DNA of 35,788 nucleotides from contig JAGOHE010000005.1 of NCBI GenBank assembly GCA_017996315.1, positions 1 to 35,788 on the forward strand, in the 5' to 3' direction. This DNA comes from Kiritimatiellia bacterium (lineage in GTDB: Bacteria > Verrucomicrobiota > Kiritimatiellia > PWTM01). A program made the translations under genes and the position numbers. The notes under the pieces were generated by a model, which saw only the letters and a program-made list of their open reading frames with translations, was not told the origin of the DNA and searched no databases. Below are positions 8,998 through 17,900 of the stretch, one piece after another (position 1 is the first letter of the stretch; every line of letters begins with the position of its first letter).

Positions 8998-9059
8998 ACG
9001 GCGCGTGGGCTATCGCCATGCCAATGGGCACGCGATGAAAACCCGAAAGGAGTGTCTGT

Positions 9060-9980
9060 ATGCGTCACGTCCTCCGAGGGATTATTCTGGGGATGCTGTG
9101 CCAGCTATCTTCCGCTTCGTTCGCTGATCAATCTCACATTCTGGTTCCCGCGCCTGCGTCGCATCTATCCACCTCCCCCCGAACGGATAGCGTGGTTGTT
9201 CCCAATAGTCCGGCGATCAGGCCCCAGGCCGACGAGCCCGTTCGCCCCCATGTAGCGCCCCGAGGTTCTCTTCAGGTCAACGATTCAGAGCGTTACTCCG
9301 TATCGTCGAGCCTTCCCTCGGAAACAACGGATTCGAAACCAGCCTGGCTTGAAAAACTGAGCGTGGGCTTGCGGTGTTATTACTTTGAGCTTCGTGACAC
9401 ACGCCGTACGGTTCGCGGACGCCGCAGCAACAGCAATGTCCGAGGCAACTTCATCGGAAGCATTTGGGGATTGGATGAAGAGCAGGACCTGCTGCCCCGG
9501 CTCCATGTCCAGTACATGTTCATGCCATACTTTGGCGCCGGTATCACCTACGATCATGTCGGCGCGAAAACCGTGGATTGGGGCAACGAAGAGGCGACCC
9601 GCACCAGCAGCGACGGCACAGTGGAAATCTGGGGCCCGATGCTCTATCTGACCGGTCGTTATCCCAATTCCACGCTCTGTACGCCCTTTGCGGAACTCGG
9701 GTGGGTGTCGTATCGGGCTTCGTTCGACACGAGTTCGGCCTGGGCCGCAACGGCTCCGGGATATCGCTTCGAAGTGGATGATACCTCGGGAACCTTTTTC
9801 GGCGTCGGCGTAGATGTTGAAGTCCATGACCGATGGTCGGTCAGCCTGTATTACCGGCGGATGAACGACGCGGAAGTGGACGCCCGGGCCTATTTCACAC
9901 CCGGCCCCCGCGTGGGCCGGTACGGAGCCTTCCCGATGGAGTACACCATGTTCGGACTTGGCGCCACTTACCGGTTCTAA
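9060..9980 (+). CDS. Outer-membrane beta-barrel protein (OmpW/OmpA-barrel-like)
   Basis: A 306-residue protein. A signal peptide (MRHVLRGIILGMLCQLSSASFA) is followed by a Pro/Ser-rich stretch to about residue 95. Alternating amphipathic strands then run to a C-terminal aromatic end (MFGLGATYRF). The terminal Phe after alternating residues is the usual outer-membrane assembly signal. The strand pattern (YFGAGITYDHVG, FFGVGVDVEVHDRWSVSLYYRR) resembles small 8-stranded barrels of the OmpW/OprG kind. The role is unknown: porin, hydrophobic-compound uptake or structural. A strong AAAGGAG ribosome site lies 6-7 bases before the ATG, and a promoter with a palindrome lies upstream, so it probably has its own regulation inside the polysaccharide region. 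Confidence 0.75.
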   Translation: MRHVLRGIILGMLCQLSSASFADQSHILVPAPASHLSTSPRTDSVVVPNSPAIRPQADEPVRPHVAPRGSLQVNDSERYSVSSSLPSETTDSKPAWLEKLSVGLRCYYFELRDTRRTVRGRRSNSNVRGNFIGSIWGLDEEQDLLPRLHVQYMFMPYFGAGITYDHVGAKTVDWGNEEATRTSSDGTVEIWGPMLYLTGRYPNSTLCTPFAELGWVSYRASFDTSSAWAATAPGYRFEVDDTSGTFFGVGVDVEVHDRWSVSLYYRRMNDAEVDARAYFTPGPRVGRYGAFPMEYTMFGLGATYRF

Positions 9981-9999
9981 CACAGCAAACACTCGCATC

Positions 10000-10647
10000 A
10001 TGCTTTGGAAACTGTTGGGGGCTTGGATTCATGCGGCGTACAAGATGGAAACCTTGTTCGTTGCCCGTTATTGGATCGGGAAATTCGCCCGGGCCGGCGC
10101 CCGGGTGTCCATTGGACGCGACTTTCAGGCCTATCATCCCGATTGTATCCATGTTGGAAATGACGTGTCCATCGCCCACCGCGTGACGCTGCGCGCCATC
10201 CGAAGCTACCCCTGGACCACACCGCCTCAATCTTTCTCCCCGCGCATGGTCATCGGCGACGGATGTTTCATCAATAACGGCTCCCAGATCGCGTGCGTCG
10301 GCGAAGTTATCGTGGGCCGGAACGTAATGATCGCCGAAAACTGTTTCCTGTCCGACCACAACCACGAATATTCGGATCCTGGGAAAAGCATCAAGGAACA
10401 GCCCTTGACGGCGGGTGGTCGGCTGACGATTGGCGACGATACCTGGATCGGCGCCGGTTGTTGCGTGGCGGGCGGGCGAACGATCGGAACGCATTGCGTA
10501 ATCGGAGCCAATTCCGTGGTGACCACCGACGTGCCTGATTTCAGCGTGGCCGCGGGAGTTCCCGCGCGCATTCTCCGGCGCTATGACACCGCCCTCGGCC
10601 AATGGGTTCGCCCGGATTCGGATCGCCCCGATTCGGAGCAGCGCTAG
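10000..10647 (+). CDS. Hexapeptide-repeat acyltransferase (left-handed beta-helix, WcaF/Maa-like)
   Basis: 215 residues dominated by hexapeptide repeats ([LIV]-G-x4), for example CIHVGNDVSIAHRVTL, MVIGDGCFINNGSQIA, VIVGRNVMIAENCFLS and LTIGDDTWIGAGCCVAGG. These form a left-handed parallel beta-helix that trimerises and binds acetyl- or acyl-CoA. The HNHEY segment in FLSDHNHEYSD supplies the likely catalytic His, as in sugar O-acetyltransferases (WcaF, NodL, Maa). It probably O-acetylates a sugar of the surface polysaccharide, which is inference from neighbours. I chose ATG 10000, 19 bases after the barrel gene. An upstream in-frame TTG (9958) lies inside that gene and is unlikely. Confidence 0.85.
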   Translation: MLWKLLGAWIHAAYKMETLFVARYWIGKFARAGARVSIGRDFQAYHPDCIHVGNDVSIAHRVTLRAIRSYPWTTPPQSFSPRMVIGDGCFINNGSQIACVGEVIVGRNVMIAENCFLSDHNHEYSDPGKSIKEQPLTAGGRLTIGDDTWIGAGCCVAGGRTIGTHCVIGANSVVTTDVPDFSVAAGVPARILRRYDTALGQWVRPDSDRPDSEQR

Positions 10648-10650
10648 CTC

Positions 10651-11910
10651 ATGCGCGTGATCGCGGATTTCCTGGCCGGTGTGTTCAAGCGCGCGCCCGC
10701 GCGGTTCATCTTCCTGACCCTGCTGATCGCCCTGTACGTGACCAACGCTCTTCCGATCCTCCGGGAATGGGGACACATCCGGACCTTCGGCCAACCGCAT
10801 ACCCACATCCGCCTGGCTCAGGAATTCCTGCAGGGGAGCATGGAGTTCGATGAGTTGTTCTATAAGGACATCGCTATATTCCAGGGACATTATTTCTCGC
10901 CCTTCCCCCCCTTCCCCGCACTGGCGCTGATGCTGCCGGTGGCGTTGTTCGGCGTGAATTGGCCGATCACCCTGATAACCCCGCTGTTGGGAGCCGGCAT
11001 CGGTGTGATTCTCTACCGCGTGCTGGTTCGCATGGACGTTCAACCCGCGGTCAGCGCCTGGTGTGCCTATGGTTTTGTGCTGGGCACGGTGCACTGGTTC
11101 ACCCTCCGCTCGTCCATCGACACCTGCCTGGCGAATGTGCTCGCGGTGGGGCTGGTCTTTCTCGCCATGGAATTTGCCGTCCATCGCCGAGCTCCCCTGT
11201 GGATCGGGGTGTTCATGGGATGCGCTTTTCTCAGCCGCCAGCTCGCCATTCTGTCGCTGCCCTTCGTGTGGGCGCTGATGCGTGACTCCGACGGCGATCA
11301 AAGGTTCCGGCGCATGCTCCGTCCCCTGCTCTGGACGGTGCCCGGACTGGCCCTGGCCCTGGGCCTATACCTGCTCTACAACCATCTCCGATTTGGGAAT
11401 CCGATGGAATGCGGATATCCCTATATTGCGGAGCCGTCATGGTACGGGACTCGCATGGAACGGTGGGGTATTCACCACTGGATCTATATCCCGTCCAATC
11501 TGCTGCAACTGTTCGTCCAGGGCTTCGTGATCGAGTTCAACGATCCGAACCGGCTGATCCCCGACATGGGCCAGAGCGGCACCTCGCTGACGTTTGCGAG
11601 TCCGTTCCTGTTTTTTGCGCTGGCCGGCCGCTTTTCCCGGCGTCCCCTGCTCAACTGGACAGGCGGCATCGGCATCGGTCTATGCCTCATGGTCCTGCTC
11701 ATGAACAAGAACGCCATGGGCGGATGGCAGATCAACGGAATGCGCTACGCGCTGGATTTTCTGCCGACGCTGATGATCTTCGCCGCGCGGGGGATGCAAC
11801 GCCATGCCGACGGCCCGTATCACATCGTTTGGAAATCCGCCATTGTCTATTCCATCCTGCTCAACGCGCTGGCGTTTTCCATCCAGTACATCCCCAAGAT
11901 GTTCGGCTAG
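10651..11910 (+). CDS. Polytopic membrane glycosyltransferase-like protein (GT-C / GT39-like)
   Basis: A 419-residue protein with around ten hydrophobic helices. The first periplasmic loop contains polar conserved-looking residues (IRTFGQPHTHIRLAQEF, ELFYKDIAIFQGHYFSPF). This is the arrangement of GT-C glycosyltransferases such as PMT/ArnT, which use lipid-linked sugars and carry acidic catalytic residues in the first loop. The standard DD or DE pair is not clear, so the activity is not proven. It starts at ATG 10651, three bases after the acyltransferase stop, so the two are probably one transcript. It is likely the last gene of the polysaccharide block, and a hairpin follows its stop. Confidence 0.65.
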   Translation: MRVIADFLAGVFKRAPARFIFLTLLIALYVTNALPILREWGHIRTFGQPHTHIRLAQEFLQGSMEFDELFYKDIAIFQGHYFSPFPPFPALALMLPVALFGVNWPITLITPLLGAGIGVILYRVLVRMDVQPAVSAWCAYGFVLGTVHWFTLRSSIDTCLANVLAVGLVFLAMEFAVHRRAPLWIGVFMGCAFLSRQLAILSLPFVWALMRDSDGDQRFRRMLRPLLWTVPGLALALGLYLLYNHLRFGNPMECGYPYIAEPSWYGTRMERWGIHHWIYIPSNLLQLFVQGFVIEFNDPNRLIPDMGQSGTSLTFASPFLFFALAGRFSRRPLLNWTGGIGIGLCLMVLLMNKNAMGGWQINGMRYALDFLPTLMIFAARGMQRHADGPYHIVWKSAIVYSILLNALAFSIQYIPKMFG

Positions 11911-12060
11911 ACTGCGTACGGACGCGATGCGATGCGTCCCTCGATGTAAACCCACGTTGTGGATCGCTGCGCGTGGCCGAGGCGTCCAAGGATTGGATGG
12001 AACCGGCATCCGATCCTCCAAGGGTTGGATGGAATTCCGAATAGGCTGGAATCCCGCGCG
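11911..12060. repeat. Palindrome-rich intergenic patch with an 18-base direct repeat
   Basis: Read directly: a hairpin GGACGC-gatgcgat-GCGTCC (11920-11939) lies just after the preceding stop. Next is CCAC-gtt-GTGG (11952-11962), then two copies of TCCAAGG[A/G]TTGGATGGAA (11985-12002 and 12017-12034). Each copy contains the small palindrome TCCAA-N3-TTGGA. A further ATTCC...GGAAT pair lies at 12034-12052. The first hairpin has no T-run, so it is not a standard intrinsic terminator. The two copies differ at one base and are 32 bases apart. They could be a REP-like element, a protein-binding array or decayed repeats. No gene is seen here. Confidence 0.55.
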
Positions 12061-12104
12061 GCTTGGGAGTACATAGAAACGAAACCCATCGCAAGGAGAG
12101 TCGC

Positions 12105-12539
12105 ATGCTCAAGGGAATATCGCCGCTGCTGAGCCCGGACCTGCTGGCCGTTTTGTGCCGCATGGGGCACGGGGATGAAATCGTGCTCGCGGACGCCCAT
12201 TTTCCCGGCGACACCATGAACGCCCGGGTGCTCCGCGCCGACGGACTGCGCATTCCCGATCTGTTGAATGCCATCCTGCCGGTGTTCGAACTGGACAGCT
12301 ATGTGGATGCCCCGCTGTTCATGATGCGCGCCGTGCCGGGAGACAAGCTCGACCCGAAGGTCGAAAAATCCTATCGCTCCGCCATCGAACGCCATACCCC
12401 CAAGCCCCCGGCCATCGCGCGTGTCGAGCGCTTCGCGTTCTACGATCAGGCGCGCAAAGCCTTTGCCGTCGTGATGACGGGTGAAACGGCGAAGTACGGA
12501 AATATCATCCTCAAGAAAGGCGTGACTCCGATCGCCTGA
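12105..12539 (+). CDS. fucU: RbsD/FucU family sugar mutarotase (FucU-like)
   Basis: 144 residues, the normal length for this family. It begins [20 protein letters not shown], followed by [16 protein letters not shown] with the catalytic His/Asp region. It ends [15 protein letters not shown], the conserved C-terminal segment with the YGN motif. Family knowledge: FucU interconverts alpha and beta anomers of L-fucose, and RbsD those of ribose pyranose/furanose. The opening and the YGNIILKKG end fit FucU better than RbsD. No fucose isomerase, kinase or transporter lies beside it here. ATG 12105 is preceded by AAGGAG at 12093-12098, and the upstream in-frame ATG 12063 is not needed. Confidence 0.88.
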   Translation: MLKGISPLLSPDLLAVLCRMGHGDEIVLADAHFPGDTMNARVLRADGLRIPDLLNAILPVFELDSYVDAPLFMMRAVPGDKLDPKVEKSYRSAIERHTPKPPAIARVERFAFYDQARKAFAVVMTGETAKYGNIILKKGVTPIA

Positions 12540-12613
12540 TTCATCCCGCGACCATGCCATCGGCCCGGCCTCACCTTCACCAGTGATTTCTCGCCGGGCA
12601 CGGCGCGAGGCCA

Positions 12614-13150
12614 TTGGACACCGTGACCATTCAAGCCATCCGGGCGGACATCACCACGTTGGACGTGGATGCGATTGTCAACGCGGCCAACACCACTCTG
12701 CTCGGCGGCGGTGGCGTGGATGGCGCGATACACCGCGCGGCCGGGCCGGGTCTGCTCGCGGAATGCCTTCATCTGGGCGGCTGCCCCACCGGGGAGGCCC
12801 GCATCACCGGCGGCCACCGATTGCGCGCCCGCCATGTCATCCACACGGTCGGGCCGGTTTGGCGCCCCGGCTCGGACCGCGTGGCGTCGCTGCTGGCCGA
12901 TTGCTATCGCCATGCGCTCTTTCTTGCGGCGAAACATGGGATCCGCAGCATCGCATTCCCGTGCATCAGCACCGGCGCCTACGGGTATCCCCCGGGAGAA
13001 GCCGCGGACATCGCCGTGCGCACGGTTCGGGAGACCCTCGCAACGCGCGCCATGGATATCGCGGTGATGTTCTGCTGCTTTGACGAACGCGATCTCGAAC
13101 TCTATCGCTCCCGGCTGGCGGATGTGTCTGAAGACCATTCCGCGCACTGA
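12614..13150 (+). CDS. Macrodomain protein (O-acetyl-ADP-ribose deacetylase-like, YmdB/MacroD type)
   Basis: 178 residues, a single macrodomain. Landmarks are the ADP-ribose site VNAANTTLLGGGGVDGAIH (22-40), with the conserved Asn and GGGGVD loop, the segment GGHRLRARHVIHTVGP, and the second loop CISTGAYGYP. All these match the MacroD/YmdB class, which hydrolyses O-acetyl-ADP-ribose and removes mono-ADP-ribose from proteins. It acts in the cytoplasm. The start is a TTG at 12614; GTG 12623 is an alternative. It follows the FucU gene by 74 bases in the same direction and may share its transcript, although no functional link between the two is known to me. Confidence 0.9.
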   Translation: MDTVTIQAIRADITTLDVDAIVNAANTTLLGGGGVDGAIHRAAGPGLLAECLHLGGCPTGEARITGGHRLRARHVIHTVGPVWRPGSDRVASLLADCYRHALFLAAKHGIRSIAFPCISTGAYGYPPGEAADIAVRTVRETLATRAMDIAVMFCCFDERDLELYRSRLADVSEDHSAH

Positions 13151-13170
13151 CGAACTTCAAATATTTTCGG

Positions 13171-13198
13171 TTGCAAAAATGATCCGATGTTGTATTAT
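13171..13198 (+). promoter_or_regulatory. Sigma70-type promoter for the MarR/RND operon
   Basis: TTGCAA (13171-13176), a 16-base spacer and TATTAT (13193-13198) lie 30 bases before the marR-type ATG at 13228, in a locally AT-rich stretch that contrasts with the GC-rich surroundings. The -35 hexamer falls inside an imperfect inverted repeat (ATTTT...AAAAT, about 13162-13180). This would suit binding by the MarR-type repressor encoded next to it. Autoregulation is inferred; the hexamers are seen. Confidence 0.6.
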
Positions 13199-13227
13199 CC
13201 CACCATGTACATTTTGGAGTTCCCCGT

Positions 13228-13710
13228 ATGACTCGCGCCACGACCTCTATGGCCTGCGGAGGATCAGGCGTGTCGGTGGAGCAGGCGAATCAGACTCTGC
13301 TTCCGCTCTGGCGGCGCATCTACACGGAATTCAACCGGCGCATGGAACGGCCCGGCCTGGCGTCGAACTCCGCCTTTGTCCTGCTGGACTTGTACATACA
13401 TCCGGACCGCGCCGAGCCCTTGGTGCTGGCCGACTCGACCGGTCTGCCCCGGCAGACGATGACGTTCGTGCTCGATCAACTCGAGCGCAAGGACATGCTG
13501 CGGCGGACGCCCCACCCTTCGGATCGCCGGCGACGGCTGATCCAGATCACCCCGCGCGGAACCCGGATGGCGCGCGATATTCTGGAAGACATTGTGAACT
13601 TTGAATCCCAGGGCCTCGCCGCCATGCCCCCGGTTGAAGTTTCGAAGATTCGCGCCCATTTGGGGCAATATGCCGATGCGCTCGCCCGGCAGAATGCCCA
13701 GGAGAATTAA
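13228..13710 (+). CDS. MarR-family transcriptional regulator
   Basis: 160 residues with a winged helix-turn-helix: PLVLADSTGLPRQTMTFVLDQL (recognition helices, about 65-88), then RKDMLRRTPHPSDRRRRLIQIT, the basic beta-wing with the MarR signature DRR..., and long flanking helices for dimerisation. MarR proteins usually repress a neighbouring operon and are released by phenolic or other small ligands. It lies 3 bases before an RND adaptor gene, so it most likely controls the pump operon including itself. ATG 13228 has a TTGGAG ribosome site. The first 15 or so residues (MTRATTSMACGGSGV) are not typical, and an internal GTG could be the true start. Confidence 0.88.
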   Translation: MTRATTSMACGGSGVSVEQANQTLLPLWRRIYTEFNRRMERPGLASNSAFVLLDLYIHPDRAEPLVLADSTGLPRQTMTFVLDQLERKDMLRRTPHPSDRRRRLIQITPRGTRMARDILEDIVNFESQGLAAMPPVEVSKIRAHLGQYADALARQNAQEN

Positions 13711-13713
13711 AGA

Positions 13714-14961
13714 ATGCCCGCCTCGACCATCATTCCCGGAGTCTCTATGAATACCACCGTCTCCCGTATGTTGAAGGTTCTGATCCGCCCGACAGGGCGG
13801 GGCGGCGCCGTGACCCGAGCCGTGCTGGCGGCCGCGGGCGCCGTGATGCTCAGCAGTTGCAAGCCCCAGGGAGGACCGCCCCCGGCCATGACTCCGGAAG
13901 TCGCGTTCATCGCGGTGCAGCCCGAACCCGTGACGCTGACGACCGAATTGCCCGGCCGGACCTCGGCGTTCCTGGTCGCGGATATCCGGCCGCAGGTGAA
14001 CGGCATCATCGAAAAGCGTTTGTTTGAAGAGGGCGCGGAGGTGGACGCCGGACAGGTGCTCTACCAGATTGACCCCGCCACCTACGAAGCCGCGCTGGGC
14101 AGCGCGGAAGCCGCGCTCGCGCGCGCCGAAGCGGCGGCGCAAGCGGTGAAGCTGCGCGCCGAGCGATATGGGCAATTGATTGAGGAAAAGGCGATCAGCC
14201 GCCAGGATTACGACGACGCTCTCGCTGGAGTTCAACAGGCGAACGCCGAAGTGATGTACGCGCGGGCCGCGGTCCAAACAGCGCGCATCCACCTTGACTA
14301 TACCAAGGTAACCGCTCCGATCGGCGGGCGCATCGGGCGATCCAGCGTGACCGATGGCGCGCTGGTGACGGCGTTTCAGCCGATGGCCCTGGCCACCATC
14401 CAGCAGCTCGATCCGATGTATGTGGACGTGCCCCAGCCCACCGCGGAGCGCATCCGGAAGCCGGATGGTCCGGGGAGGGAGGTTGTAAAGCTCATCCTCG
14501 CCGATGGCCGCCCCTATCCGCTGGAAGGTCAACTTCAGTTCCAGGATGTCAGCGTGGATCCGTCCACCGGCACGGTCAACCTGCGCGCCGTCTTCCCCAA
14601 TCCGGACCGGGTGTTGCTGCCCGGAATGTTCGTTCGCGCGATCATCACGGACGAGGCTGATGCGCAGGCCATTCTGGTTCCCCAAACGTGCGTGCAGCGC
14701 ACACCCAAAGGGGACGCGTATGTGTTGGTTGTGAACGCGGAAGAGCGAGTCCAGATTCAGCCGGTGGTCATTGACCGGACGGTGGGGAATCAGTGGCGGG
14801 TGACGTCTGGATTACAGCCGGGCGACCGGGTGGTTGTGGGGGGGTTGCAGCGCCCCCGGCCGGGGGTTCCGGTGAAAGCGGCGCCCCTGAATGGACCTCC
14901 CGCAGCGGATGCTCCCGCTGGTACTCCCACCGGCCCGACCGCGCCTCCGGCCCAGAAATAA
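13714..14961 (+). CDS. RND efflux pump periplasmic adaptor (AcrA/MexA-like lipoprotein)
   Basis: 415 residues. The lipobox VMLSSC (Cys49, or Cys38 from the internal ATG at 13747) predicts lipid anchoring to the inner membrane. The family order is visible: a membrane-proximal and lipoyl half (LPGRTSAFLVADIRPQVNG, EGAEVDAGQVLYQIDP), an Ala/Glu-rich alpha-hairpin (about 120-190), the second lipoyl half (KVTAPIGGRIGR), then the beta-barrel with DGRPYPLEGQLQFQDV and STGTVNLRAVFPNPD. It links the inner-membrane pump to the outer-membrane channel. An AGGAG site lies 9 bases before ATG 13714. The C-terminus is a Pro/Ala/Thr tail. It is the first structural gene of the pump operon, just after the MarR gene. 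Confidence 0.93.
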   Translation: MPASTIIPGVSMNTTVSRMLKVLIRPTGRGGAVTRAVLAAAGAVMLSSCKPQGGPPPAMTPEVAFIAVQPEPVTLTTELPGRTSAFLVADIRPQVNGIIEKRLFEEGAEVDAGQVLYQIDPATYEAALGSAEAALARAEAAAQAVKLRAERYGQLIEEKAISRQDYDDALAGVQQANAEVMYARAAVQTARIHLDYTKVTAPIGGRIGRSSVTDGALVTAFQPMALATIQQLDPMYVDVPQPTAERIRKPDGPGREVVKLILADGRPYPLEGQLQFQDVSVDPSTGTVNLRAVFPNPDRVLLPGMFVRAIITDEADAQAILVPQTCVQRTPKGDAYVLVVNAEERVQIQPVVIDRTVGNQWRVTSGLQPGDRVVVGGLQRPRPGVPVKAAPLNGPPAADAPAGTPTGPTAPPAQK

Positions 14962-14973
14962 TCGGAGACCGCC

Positions 14974-17900
14974 ATGTTTTCGAAATTCTTTCTCGATCGT
15001 CCGGTTTTTGCCTGGGTGGTCGCCATTTTCATCATGATGTTTGGCGTGCTGGGCATTTTCAATCTTCCCGTCGCCCAATATCCCAACATCGCGCCGCCCT
15101 CCATCTCCATCACGGCAACCTATCCGGGCGCCTCGGCGGAGACGGTGGAAAACAGCGTGACGCAGGTGATTGAGCAGAACATGTCCGGATTGGACGGCAT
15201 GATTTATCTCTCCTCCACGAGCGATTCCTCCGGCATGACCCGCATCGAGCTGGTGTTCGCCCCCGGTGTGGATTCGGACATCGCCTGGTCCAAGGTGCAG
15301 AACAAACTGCAACCCGCCATCGCCAGCCTGCCCGAAGTGGTCCAGCGCACCGGGGTGCAGGTGAACAAGTCCACGCGCAATTACCTGATGATGGTGGGCT
15401 TGATTTCCGAGGATGGAAGCATGGATTCCATCGACATCGGAGACTTTGCGGCGTCCAACATCCGCAACGTGCTCGCCCGGGTGCCGGGCGTCGGCGAGGT
15501 GGAGGCGTTCGGCAAGGAATACGCCATGCGGATCTGGCTGAACCCGGATCAGCTCGTCAATTACAACCTCACCGTTCAGGACGTCATCACCGCGTTGAGA
15601 ACCTATAACGTGGAAGTCTCCGCCGGGCAGTTCGGCAGCGGTCCTTTTGTGAACGACCAGCAGTTGAACGCGCCGATTGTGGTTCAAAATCTGTTGAAAA
15701 CGCCCGACGAGTTCGCGGCGATCCCCCTGCGGACTCAGCCGGACGGTTCCGTGGTGCGAGTTCGCGATGTCGGCCGGACCGAGATGGGCACGGCCATCTA
15801 CGATTTGGATGTGCTCTACAACGGACAACCCGCCTCCATGCTCGCGGTGCGGCAGATGCCGGGCGCCAACGCGCTGAATACCGCCAACGGCGTCAAAGCC
15901 CGGATGGTGGAATTGAGCGCCAACTTCCCCGAAGGGCTGAAAGTGGTCTATCCCTTCGACACCACGCCGTTTGTCCGCGTGGCCATCGGCGAAGCGGTCA
16001 AGTCGCTCCTGCAGGCGATCGTGCTGGTCTTCCTGGTCATGTGGCTGTTCATGGGCAACCTGCGCGCCACGCTGATTCCCACCATCGCGGTGCCGGTGGT
16101 GTTGCTGGGCACCTGCGCCACGCTCTCCCTGTTCGGATTTTCGATCAACATGCTCACCATGTTTGCCATGGTGATCGCGATCGGACTGCTGGTGGACGAT
16201 ACCATTGTGGTGGTGGAAAACGTGGAGCGCCTCATGTCCGAGGAGGGATTGTCGCCCCGCGAAGCCACAGCCAAGTCCATGGGCCAGGTGACCAGCGCCT
16301 TGATCGGGTTCATGCTGGTGCTGTCGGCGCTGTTCGGCCCCATGGCCTTCCTGGCCGGATCCACCGGCATCATTTACCGGCAATTTTCCATCACCGTGGT
16401 GGCCTCGATGGTCCTCTCGGTTCTGGTCGCCCTCATTTTAACGCCGGTGCTATGCGCTTCGATCCTCAAACCGGTGGCGAAAGGCCACGAGGCGGCGGAG
16501 AGCGCCGTTTGGTTCCTGCGCCCCCTTCTGCTGGGTTTTGACCGGGAATTTTTCCGCTTCCGGGACGCGGCCGTCCGGCTGGTAGGCTACGGTCTTTCCC
16601 GGACGGTCCGTTTTGTCCTCATCTACGCGCTGCTCATGGGCGGGCTGGGCTATCTCCTGCTGCGCATGCCCACCAGCTATCTTCCCGATGAAGACCAGGG
16701 CAGCCTGTTCACTCAGGTCATCCTCCCCACCGGCGCCACGCTGGAGCAGACGCAAGCGATCATGGACCAGGTGCGCGCGCACTTTCTTCAACAGGAATCG
16801 GAAGCCGTCGAGTCGTGCGCGACCATCTCGGGGGTCGGGTTCTCCGGCCGGGCGCAGAATAACGGAATGGTCTTCGTGAAACTGCGCGACTGGAAACTCC
16901 GGGACCGTCCGGATCTGCGCGCGCCGGCCGTGGCCGCCCGCGCCATGGCTCGTTTCGGAAGGCAGCGCGACGCGATGATTTTCACCACCCCGCCCCCGCC
17001 CATTCCGGAATTGGGCGTGGCCTCCGGCTTCGATTTCCAGCTGGTGGACCGCGGGGGGCATGGTCATGAGGCGCTCATGGCCGCGCGCAACCAACTGCTC
17101 GGCATGGCAGCGCAGGATACGAGACTCATGGGACTTCGCCCCAACGGGCTGGAGGATTCCCCGCAGTACCGCGTGGATGTGGATTGGGAGAAGGCCGGCG
17201 CGCTGGGTGTGCCGATCGGTTCCGTCTTCAATACCATCTCCGCCGCGTTCGGCAGCGCGTACGTGAACGACTTCGTCCAAGGGGGTCGCATCAAACGCGT
17301 GTTCCTGCAGGCGGACGCGGAATATCGCAGCCGCCCCGAAGACCTGAACCGGCTGTATGTCCGCAATATCAGCGGCCAAATGGTGCCCTACCTCTCCCTC
17401 GCCTCCGGGCGCTGGTCCAGCGGCTCGCCCCGACTGGAGCGTTTCAATGCGTCGCCCTCGTTGAATATCTGGGGACAGGCGGCGCCGGGATTCAGCTCCG
17501 GCGAGGCCATGGACGCCATGGAAGAGCTGACGGCGAAACTGCCGCGCGGGTTCGATTTCGACTGGACCGGGCTTTCGTACCAGGAACGCCAGTCCACGGC
17601 CCAAACCGGCGTCCTGTATGCCTTCTCCGTGGGAATTATGTTCCTCTTTCTGGCCGCGTTGTACGGAAAATGGGATGTGCCGATTTCGGTGCTGCTCATC
17701 CTCCCTCTCGGCATCATCGGCGGCTTCACCGCGTCGCGGTTGCGGGGCATGTCCAGCGATGTGTATTTTCAGATCGGACTGTTGAACACCCTCGGACTGG
17801 CCACCAAGAACGCGATCCTGATCGTCCAGTTCGCGCTGCAGGGTGTCGCGGAAGGCCAGGGACTGATCGAGGCCGCCATGAACGCGGTGAAACTCCGGCT

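Noticed and set aside
9000-9059. Possible riboswitch in the leader of the barrel gene
   Set aside because: I compared it with c-di-GMP, TPP, fluoride and glycine riboswitch consensus elements from memory and none fits; only simple stems are present.
14812-16383. 523-residue open frame on the minus strand, and similar long ones at 13264-14685, 16450-17604 and 17769-19478
   Set aside because: All lie opposite the efflux genes and translate to His/Gly/Arg-rich sequence without recognisable domains.
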